Part shown: positions 56,296 to 64,000 of the stretch, piece after piece
How the letters are laid out: each line of letters starts with the position of its first letter
How positions within the stretch are numbered: position 1 is the first letter of the stretch
Assembly: GCF_008370255.1 (NCBI RefSeq)
Contig: NZ_SEUI01000003.1
Span: forward strand, 62,001-126,000
Direction of reading: 5' to 3'
Source: Pseudoalteromonas sp. FUC4
GTDB lineage: Bacteria; Pseudomonadota; Gammaproteobacteria; Enterobacterales; Alteromonadaceae
Length of the DNA: 64,000 nt
Translations under genes and position numbers: made by a program
Notes under the pieces: model-generated
Seen by the model: the letters and a program-made list of their open reading frames with translations, nothing else
The model's database searches: none
Told to the model about the DNA's origin: nothing

Positions 56296-56416
56296 TTGTA
56301 AACTAAGATAATAATTGAACAAAGCTTGTGTTTTGTGCTGCAAGTACATAGCATAAGGCTTTAATTATAATAAATAATAACGACCAAATAATTGCCGCTT
56401 TTTGGGACTGGAATAT

Positions 56417-58465
56417 ATGCGAATTACTCCTTTATCTCTGTTAATTTCAGCTAGTTTGTTAGCTAGTAGTGCATTTGCACAAGACACAGCTACAGTAACT
56501 GGAATTGAGTCAGAGATTAGTGTTAAACAGACAGAATACGATAACTCGACAAGAATACTTGAAAAACATCTTAAAGAAGAAAGTCAGTTACAAAATCAAC
56601 TAGAGCTACTTCGTTCTCGTTCTACAGAGCTAGATAAAGAAAAAAACCAAGCGCTCGATGCGATGAACGAAATGTACCGTCGTTTAATTGACGATCCCAC
56701 TATTAATATTAGTGCGGCTCAATCACGCTATCAAAAAGCGGTGATTGATCATAAGCAAAATAAAGATGATATTTCTATGCAGTTGGCGGCAATTGCATCC
56801 CACCGTAAAGATATAGAGCAAATTCGTGTTGCTAAGCATACGCTTTTAAATACTTTAGAAAGTTTAAAAGAGCAGTTAACTACAGCCAGAGTAGAGCGTT
56901 TACGTAACGAGTTTACACGTGAAGGCACGCTTGAAGTTAACCATACTATTAACTGTAAGCGAACAGAAACGCTAGCAGCGTGTGAGCAACGCGGTCAGCA
57001 AATGGGTCTACAAAAAGCAACTAAACGCTTTGTAGATCAAATATTTGCCAACTTAACAGAAGAGCGCATTGTTGAGCCAAAACGTAATTTGGCTGGCGCT
57101 CAAGTACAAATATTAAGTAGCCATGTAGTTAACAGTGCATTTAGCGGCCAAGGTAACTACAACGTTAACTTAAGTGTAACCATGCGCGGCGAAGTAAACA
57201 GCAGCCGTTTATGTAGCTTATTAAGCATTGATAACCGTTATTGTTCTGAGTACGGCACGCCACTTACTGCTGCTTATCAACCCGCTTATGGCACAACATT
57301 TACTGATAGTCAGTTAACATTCAGTAATAGCGCGGATAATAGCAACACGGTGTCGGTTTCTCGTTTAGAAAAGCAGCCAGTACGTGATTATTCAGTTAAA
57401 CCTGCATCGGTGAAAAAAGATTACCCTTCTATCCTTAATAAGAAGAAGGATCAATCAATAGAGTTGACATTACGCTCAAACGTATACGACGATGAAGTGT
57501 TTATTGATGGTGTAAGCTTTGGCTCAACACGCTTGATCACGCGTTTACCTCCGGGTATTCACAACATTGAAATACGTAAGCTTGGCTATAAGCCTTATCA
57601 AGTTCGTGTTGATTTGAATAAAGCACAAACAATTAATGCAAATTTGGTAAAAAAGCCTAAGTCGATTGCTGCACCGACCTATACTCGAGAGCAACCAGAA
57701 GTAACAACGCGTCAGGTTAGTGAAAACGTTAATGTATTAAATGCAAACGTTGAAACGCCGGTTGTCGTTATTCCTGCAGGCAAATTTAAAATGGGCGATA
57801 TTAATGGCAATGGTTTAGCTAATGAACGTCCAGTAATTGAAAAAGTAATAGCAAATTCTTTCGCTATGCAAAGTAAAGAGGTAACCGTAGGTGCCTACGA
57901 GAAGTTTGTAGCAAATACAGGTTATAAAACTCAAGCGGAAAAAAATAAAGGGTGTGCGTATTATTTAAATGGCGAGCCAGTATGGGAAGCAAATTTAAAT
58001 TGGCGTAATCCTGGTTTTGAGCAAGGCAGTGACTTCCCTGCTGTATGTTTAACTTATAACGATGCAAAAGCTTATGCAGAGTGGTTATCGGGTCAAACAG
58101 GGCAGCAATTTCGTTTACCTAACGAAGTTGAGTGGGAGTACGCGGCACGTGCAGGAACCGAAACAGAATACCCTTGGGGTAACGAAATTGGTAAAAACCT
58201 AGCTAACTGTGGTTGGTGTGGTAGTGAATGGTCAAATAGACGTGCATCACCAGTAGGTTCTTTTTCTCCAAATGCATTTGGATTATACGATACCGTAGGC
58301 AATGTATGGGAATGGACCGATAAAGAATCAGGTGAGTCTGATGTAGCAGTAAGAGGCGGAGCGTGGAATTTTGCACCAAGCCTTGCTCGTGCATCTACGC
58401 GTTTAATTTTAGCGCCTGATTTTAGATCTAACTACATTGGTTTTCGCTTAGTTCGCGAACGATAA
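56417..58465 (+). CDS. Exported coiled-coil, PEGA and FGE-fold protein
   Basis: 682 residues. A signal peptide ends near SSAFA-QDT (residue 21). A coiled coil spans about 26-165, a cysteine-containing middle domain 170-290, a PEGA domain about 345-411 (VFIDGVSFGSTRLITRLPPG, IEIRKLGYKPYQVRV), and an FGE/SUMF1 fold 449-682 (VIPAGKFKMGD, FRLPNEVEWEYAARAG, GNVWEWT, RGGAWNF, YIGFRLVRE). The cysteine pair of true formylglycine-generating enzymes after RGGSF is missing, so catalysis of that kind is unlikely. It lies between mshQ and mreB and may act at the cell surface or periplasm. No family-level function is known to me. Confidence 0.8.
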   Translation: MRITPLSLLISASLLASSAFAQDTATVTGIESEISVKQTEYDNSTRILEKHLKEESQLQNQLELLRSRSTELDKEKNQALDAMNEMYRRLIDDPTINISAAQSRYQKAVIDHKQNKDDISMQLAAIASHRKDIEQIRVAKHTLLNTLESLKEQLTTARVERLRNEFTREGTLEVNHTINCKRTETLAACEQRGQQMGLQKATKRFVDQIFANLTEERIVEPKRNLAGAQVQILSSHVVNSAFSGQGNYNVNLSVTMRGEVNSSRLCSLLSIDNRYCSEYGTPLTAAYQPAYGTTFTDSQLTFSNSADNSNTVSVSRLEKQPVRDYSVKPASVKKDYPSILNKKKDQSIELTLRSNVYDDEVFIDGVSFGSTRLITRLPPGIHNIEIRKLGYKPYQVRVDLNKAQTINANLVKKPKSIAAPTYTREQPEVTTRQVSENVNVLNANVETPVVVIPAGKFKMGDINGNGLANERPVIEKVIANSFAMQSKEVTVGAYEKFVANTGYKTQAEKNKGCAYYLNGEPVWEANLNWRNPGFEQGSDFPAVCLTYNDAKAYAEWLSGQTGQQFRLPNEVEWEYAARAGTETEYPWGNEIGKNLANCGWCGSEWSNRRASPVGSFSPNAFGLYDTVGNVWEWTDKESGESDVAVRGGAWNFAPSLARASTRLILAPDFRSNYIGFRLVRER

Positions 58466-58473
58466 ACTCAATT

Positions 58474-58496
58474 AAGGAAGCTTTGCTTCCTTTTTT
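58474..58496 (+). terminator. Rho-independent terminator before mreB
   Basis: GGAAGC-TTT-GCTTCC followed by TTTTTT, about 10 bases after the stop of the PEGA/FGE-fold gene. It isolates that gene from mreBCD. Confidence 0.9.
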
Positions 58497-58565
58497 CATA
58501 AATTCACAAAGGCGCTGCGCTTTATATTGCTCATATAGTTAAGCATGTTAAAGTGAGGCAGCTAA

Positions 58566-59641
<1,076 letters not shown>

Positions 59642-59642
<1 letters not shown>

Positions 59643-60484
59643 TGAAATTAATGTTTGGACGCACAGTCTCTTTGCAACTGCGACTTTTTGTCGCAGTGCT
59701 TTTGAGTATCGTACTCATAGTTGGAGACAGATATACGCAAGGTGGTACCGTTGTTCGTACCAGCCTTAATACTCTAGTTAGCCCACTAATCTATGTTGCT
59801 AATTTACCCTACGAATTATTTAGCTTAAGTGCTAAAAGCCTGCATACGCGGGATCAACTTCTTACTGAAAACGAAGCGCTGAAAAAAAAGCAAATGCTAC
59901 AAAGCGAGCAACTTCAGCAGTATCAATTTCTAGCCAGAGAAAATCAAAAATTGCGCGCCTTACTAGGCTCATCTGCAAAGCAATCAAATCGTAAAATTAT
60001 TGCTCAAGTACTTTCTGTACATTCAAACCCGTATAGTCATCAGGTTGTTATTAACCGTGGTACTACTGACGGGCTTAGTGAAGGCCAAGCTGTAATTGAT
60101 GAAATGGGTGTAGTAGGGCAGCTTACAAAGGTTGGTTCAACAACTTCACGCGTGCTACTAATGACCGACACCACACATGCCACACCTGTGCGTATACTTC
60201 GTAACGATGTACGAACGGTTGTTGAAGGCATAGGTAAAATTAACGTCGTTAAGCTCTCTCACGTTCCACACAGTTTAGATGTGCGAATTGGCGATGTACT
60301 TGTTACATCGGGTTTAGGGGGTACATTCCCTGAAGGATACCCGGTGGCAGTAGTAACTGAAATAAATCGTGATGAAGGGCGACCGTTTGCACAAGTTTTT
60401 GCAGAACCTATTGCGCAACTAGATCGCATTCGTTTGCTGGTTATTTTATGGCGTAATCAACAGGAGCAAATCAGCGATGATTAA
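59642..60484 (+). CDS. mreC: MreC, rod-shape scaffold protein
   Basis: 280 residues: an N-terminal membrane helix at about 14-29 (LFVAVLLSIVLIVGD), a coiled coil near 75-110 (ENEALKKKQMLQSEQLQQ), and the double beta-barrel MreC domain (VVINRGTTDGLSEGQAVI, VLVTSGLGGTFPEGYPVA). It links MreB to PBP2 and RodA in the periplasm. The 3' end overlaps mreD by 8 bases. Confidence 0.96.
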
Positions 60485-60956
60485 CCGTTATTCATTGTTA
60501 ATTGCGCTAAGCATCTTTTTTGCGTTAATAATGGCACTAATGCCACTTCCATTTTCGTTTGAGCCATTTAGACCTGACTGGGTTTTACTTGTACTTATGT
60601 ATTGGTCGCTAGCAGTACCGCATCGTTTAAATATTGGTACTGCTTGGGTCGTTGGTTTATTAATAGATTTAGCGTCTGGCTCACCGCTGGGCGTGAACTC
60701 GCTTACATTCTCGGTATGTATTTTTGTAACCGCGAGCAACTTTCAAAAAATTCGTAACTTTTCGCTTTGGCAACAAAGCCTACTAATTGGTTTATTTTTA
60801 ACGCTGTATCACTTAATGCAGTTTTGGCTAAATCACTTTTTGTTAGGGGTTTATTTTAATCCACAGTACTTATGGCCAGTAGCAACCGGAATGGTTAGCT
60901 GGTTTTGGGTCTTTTTACTACTTCGTAAATATCGCAGACATTTTAGGATCAGGTAA
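60477..60956 (+). CDS. mreD: MreD, rod-shape membrane protein
   Basis: 159 residues, almost entirely membrane helices (about five), with FRPDWVLLVLMYWSLAVPHR near residue 32 and GLLIDLASGSPLGVNSL near residue 61, both conserved in MreD. It completes the MreBCD complex. Its stop overlaps the first base of the maf start. Confidence 0.96.
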   Translation: MINRYSLLIALSIFFALIMALMPLPFSFEPFRPDWVLLVLMYWSLAVPHRLNIGTAWVVGLLIDLASGSPLGVNSLTFSVCIFVTASNFQKIRNFSLWQQSLLIGLFLTLYHLMQFWLNHFLLGVYFNPQYLWPVATGMVSWFWVFLLLRKYRRHFRIR

Positions 60957-61525
60957 TGACTACCGCAGTATATTTGGCATCAGCCTCTCCCCGTCGTAAA
61001 GAGTTATTAAGCCAATTAGGTGTCGAATTTACACAATTTAGTGTTGATGCAGATGAAAGCCCACTTCCAAACGAGCAACCTAGAGCACTTGTTGAGCGTT
61101 TAGCGCGCTTGAAAGCCCAAAGCGGTGTAGAGCTTGGATATACCGATCGCCCTGTACTTGGTAGTGATACCGTGGTTGTTATAGACAACGAGTCATTGGG
61201 TAAACCTCGCGATAAGAATGATTTTACACACACGTTAAAACGCCTATCGGGTAACACGCATCAAGTTCTTACCGCAGTTGCATTTGCGACGCAAAATGAT
61301 GTGCTTAGCTGTGTTGTAAGCACAGATGTTACTTTTAAAACCTTAACAGATGAAGAAATTAATGCTTATTGGGAGTCAGGTGAGCCACAAGATAAAGCCG
61401 GTGGCTACGGTATCCAAGGTTTAGGCGGCCGCTTTGTAACTCACATTGCGGGTAGCTATTTTTCTGTTGTAGGCTTACCTTTATATGAAACCGAACAATT
61501 ATTAAAAACATTCTTAAGAAGGTAA
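60956..61525 (+). CDS. maf: Maf-family nucleotide pyrophosphatase (YhdE type)
   Basis: 189 residues. VYLASASPRRKELLSQLG near the start is the Maf signature; PVLGSDTVVVIDNESLGKP near residue 65 and DKAGGYGIQGLGGRFV near 143 complete the active site. YhdE-type Maf proteins hydrolyse dTTP/UTP and modified nucleotides. It sits between mreD and rng as in E. coli. Confidence 0.94.
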   Translation: MTTAVYLASASPRRKELLSQLGVEFTQFSVDADESPLPNEQPRALVERLARLKAQSGVELGYTDRPVLGSDTVVVIDNESLGKPRDKNDFTHTLKRLSGNTHQVLTAVAFATQNDVLSCVVSTDVTFKTLTDEEINAYWESGEPQDKAGGYGIQGLGGRFVTHIAGSYFSVVGLPLYETEQLLKTFLRR

Positions 61526-61526
61526 C

Positions 61527-62999
61527 ATGAGTACAGAATTACTGATCAATGTCACACCGAGCGAAAGCCGTGTTGCCCTAATAGAAAACGGTGTACTGCA
61601 AGAAATACAGTTAGAGCGAATTGGTAACCTAGGTATTGTAGGCAATATTTACTTAGGAAAAATAAGCCGCGTACTTCCAGGTATGCAGGCTGCTTTTGTT
61701 GATATCGGCCTTGAAAAGGCTGCATTTTTGCATGCATCCGATATTGTAAATAGCGCCTCTATTGTTGAAGGCGTAGACGACGTACCAATAAAAAAAGTAC
61801 AAGATATTAGAGAGTTAGTTCGTCAAGGCCAATATATTATGGTGCAAGTGGTAAAAGATCCGCTCGGCACTAAAGGCGCAAGGCTCACCACTGATATAAC
61901 TATTCCTTCTCGCTATTTAGTGTTTATGCCTGATGCGACCCATGTAGGGGTTAGTCAGCGTATAGAAACTGAAGAAGAGCGCTCACGTCTTAAAAAAATA
62001 GTCGCAGAATATGGCGATGAAAATGGCAGCTTTATCGTACGTACAGCTGCTGAAGGTGCTAGCGAAGCTGAATTACGACACGATGCTGGCTTTTTAAGAA
62101 AATTATGGGAAAAAATAACATCACGTCGTAGAAAAACGAGTAAAGCCAGTATCCTACACGAAGATTTAACGCTTGCCTTTAGAACCCTGCGTGACTACGT
62201 AGGCGAAGATATGGAGCGCATTCGCGTTGACTCTAAACTCAGTTATGAAGAACTAAAATTATTTACAGAAGAATTTGTTCCACAGCTTTCTCAAGTGCTT
62301 GAATACTACCCGGGCGAGCGACCTATATTTGATTTGTTTGATGTTGAAAACGAAATTCAAAAAGCACTACATCGTAAAGTTACACTAAAATCGGGTGGTT
62401 ATATAATTATTGACCAAACAGAAGCAATGACGACTGTTGATGTTAATACTGGCGCATTTGTAGGGCATCGTAATTTAGAAGAAACAATTTTTAATACCAA
62501 CGTAGAAGCAACCTCTGCAATTGCCCGCCAGCTTAGGTTGCGTAACTTAGGCGGTATTATCATTATCGACTTTATCGATATGGTAAGTGAGGATCATAAG
62601 CGCCGAGTATTACATTCACTTGAATCAGCCCTTGCAAAAGATCGCACTAAAACAAATATTAATGGGCTTTCAGCGCTTGGTCTTGTTGAGATGACGCGTA
62701 AACGTACACGCGAAAGCTTAGAGCATATTTTATGTGATGTGTGCCCTGCATGTTCCGGTCGTGGTTCGCAAAAAACAGTTGAGACGGTTTGCTACGAAAT
62801 ACTACGTGAAATAGTGCGTGTTAACCGAGCATACGCAGCGGACAAGTTTATGGTGTATGCAGCGCCTGCGGTAAGTGAGGCCCTACTAAACGATGAGTAT
62901 CATAACCTTGCTGAGCTTGAACTATTCATTGGTAAGCAAGTCAATATTCAAACAGAGAGCTTATACAGCCAAGAACAGTTTGATGTGGTAATGATGTAA
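61527..62999 (+). CDS. rng: Ribonuclease G
   Basis: 490 residues (E. coli 489). The S1 domain has GNIYLGKISRVLPGMQAAFV near residue 36. The catalytic aspartates are in MTTVDVNTGAFVG and IIIIDFIDM near 304-350. The zinc-link cysteines are CDVCPACSGRGS near 407. It processes the 5' end of 16S rRNA and cuts mRNAs. A single base separates it from maf, and its stop overlaps the yhdP ATG (TAATG). Confidence 0.97.
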   Translation: MSTELLINVTPSESRVALIENGVLQEIQLERIGNLGIVGNIYLGKISRVLPGMQAAFVDIGLEKAAFLHASDIVNSASIVEGVDDVPIKKVQDIRELVRQGQYIMVQVVKDPLGTKGARLTTDITIPSRYLVFMPDATHVGVSQRIETEEERSRLKKIVAEYGDENGSFIVRTAAEGASEAELRHDAGFLRKLWEKITSRRRKTSKASILHEDLTLAFRTLRDYVGEDMERIRVDSKLSYEELKLFTEEFVPQLSQVLEYYPGERPIFDLFDVENEIQKALHRKVTLKSGGYIIIDQTEAMTTVDVNTGAFVGHRNLEETIFNTNVEATSAIARQLRLRNLGGIIIIDFIDMVSEDHKRRVLHSLESALAKDRTKTNINGLSALGLVEMTRKRTRESLEHILCDVCPACSGRGSQKTVETVCYEILREIVRVNRAYAADKFMVYAAPAVSEALLNDEYHNLAELELFIGKQVNIQTESLYSQEQFDVVMM

Positions 63000-64000
63000 T
63001 GAAAGCAAAAGCGGTCTGTTTTTTTTGTTTTAGAAAGTTATGGCAGACCTGCGCCATAATTTTGGTATTACTGGCCGTTATTGTTTCAATTTTAAAATAT
63101 ACCCTCCCGTATGCAAACGAATACAAAGGTGACATAGAAAGCTATTTACACGAAAAATTTGAAATAAGCTTATCTATCGGTGAAATATCAGCTAGTTGGC
63201 AGGGCAGTGGTCCTGCATTAGTGCTAGAAAACTTATCGTTTAAAGATAACGAAACCGCGCCAATATCACTCACTATTGCTAAAACTAGTTTAGAGCTAAA
63301 CCTATGGGAAAGCTTAAAAGCACTGCAACTTAGATCTAATTATTTTGTTATTAATGGTTTTCATACCAGTGTAAATATCGCTAACTTATTTAAACCCGGT
63401 GACAACGACGAAGTTTCTTTTGAGCAAAAAGAGCTAATTGAAGAACTGTTTTTGGGTAAAACTGGGCATTTTGCAATAGAAAATTCCAGCATCAACTTTA
63501 TTTTAGAAGACGGTAAAGAACGTAAATTACTTCTTCAAAACATTGTTTGGCAAAATGAAGATGAGCAGCATCTTGGGAGTGGAAGCTTAGCATTACCGGG
63601 TATTTCGGTCGGAGACTTTGACGCGCGCATAGCACTTACTGGGGATACTCTAGAGCAAGTAGCGGGCGACATCTACGTGCAGGCTAATAAGGTCGATGTA
63701 TCTAATTGGTTAGCGCAATATATAAATACGCAAAAACAACAACTGCATAGTGATATTAATTTACAAGCATGGCTAAAACTAGATAAAGGTTTTGTAAGCG
63801 ATGTGAAAATGCAGTGGTTACCAAGCTTTGTACGCTGGCAGCGAGAAGAGCAAAGCCAACAAGTTAGTTTGAGTGAAGGTGGATTCCATCTATATCCAGA
63901 ACAAAATAGCTGGCACTTAAAAAGCACCGGTTTAACATTTAATAGTAACGATAAAGCATGGCCAAGTTTAGAGTTTGAAGCCCAACTAGGGCTGCAAAAT
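62999..64000 (+). CDS. yhdP: YhdP, AsmA-like envelope protein, 5' part
   Basis: The frame opens at ATG 62999 and remains open to the window end, about 334 residues of a protein that is normally over 1200. An N-terminal anchor (CAIILVLLAVIVSIL, residues 19-33) precedes the periplasmic DUF3971/AsmA-like region with SYLHEKFEISLSIGEISASW. YhdP-family proteins carry phospholipids from the inner to the outer membrane along a beta-groove. The order mreBCD-maf-rng-yhdP is the same as in E. coli. Confidence 0.93.
   Translation, partial: MKAKAVCFFCFRKLWQTCAIILVLLAVIVSILKYTLPYANEYKGDIESYLHEKFEISLSIGEISASWQGSGPALVLENLSFKDNETAPISLTIAKTSLELNLWESLKALQLRSNYFVINGFHTSVNIANLFKPGDNDEVSFEQKELIEELFLGKTGHFAIENSSINFILEDGKERKLLLQNIVWQNEDEQHLGSGSLALPGISVGDFDARIALTGDTLEQVAGDIYVQANKVDVSNWLAQYINTQKQQLHSDINLQAWLKLDKGFVSDVKMQWLPSFVRWQREEQSQQVSLSEGGFHLYPEQNSWHLKSTGLTFNSNDKAWPSLEFEAQLGLQN

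Noticed and set aside
57763-58465. Formylglycine-generating enzyme (sulfatase-modifying factor)
   Set aside because: The fold matches but the essential cysteine pair is absent and no sulfatase gene is nearby.
56417-58465. Target protein of a diversity-generating retroelement
   Set aside because: FGE/C-type lectin folds are common targets, but no reverse transcriptase, template repeat or accessory gene is present in the window.

Overview
The window looks like a chromosomal core region of a marine gammaproteobacterium of the Alteromonadales, most likely Pseudoalteromonas or a close relative. This rests on the AT-rich base composition, protein sequences that resemble E. coli and Vibrio orthologues but are clearly distinct, and gene order: hslVU-ftsN-priA, metJ/metB-metL, mrcA/pilMNOPQ-aroK-aroB-damX-dam-rpe-gph-trpS, uvrA/ssb, a complete MSHA pilus locus, and mreBCD-maf-rng-yhdP. 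No rRNA, tRNA, CRISPR array, prophage or complete insertion sequence was seen.

Layout. 1-4.9 kb: end of a ureohydrolase-family gene, rraA, a PAP2 phosphatase/glycosyltransferase pair, a DUF971 gene, and hslUV with a sigma32-like promoter in front of hslV. 4.9-9.9 kb: ftsN-like SPOR gene, priA, rpmE with a structured leader, and a malic enzyme. 9.9-14.4 kb: methionine genes metJ, metB and metL, with a MetJ operator in front of metB and a 209-bp MITE-like element wedged between metB and metL. 14.4-22 kb: PBP1a divergent from the type IV pilus assembly operon pilMNOPQ. 22-29.3 kb: shikimate genes, damX, dam, two small reverse-strand genes, rpe, gph, trpS and a small membrane protein. 29.4-34.6 kb: uvrA divergent from a YajR-like MFS transporter and ssb. 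34.9-37.1 kb: an arsenic cassette (arsH, ACR3-type permease with a one-base frameshift, arsC) without arsR. 37.2-56.3 kb: the MSHA pilus locus from csrD/mshH to mshQ, interrupted only by a reverse-strand PLP enzyme. 56.4-58.5 kb: a secreted coiled-coil/PEGA/FGE-fold protein. 58.6-64 kb: mreBCD, maf, rng and the start of yhdP.

How the genes work together. Two parallel pilus alignment/secretin complexes lie 20 kb apart: pilMNOPQ for twitching-type pili and mshI-I2-J-K-L for the MSHA pilus. The MSHA ATPase MshE carries an N-terminal MshEN domain, which in this family binds cyclic di-GMP, so surface attachment is probably tied to that second messenger. Cell-shape and envelope genes (mrcA, ftsN, damX, mreBCD, yhdP) are also concentrated here.

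I did not find a convincing undescribed multi-gene system. The most unusual local features are the fold-back MITE that ends at the metL start codon, the frameshifted arsenite permease, the FGE-fold protein lacking the catalytic cysteines, and the rpmE leader hairpins.
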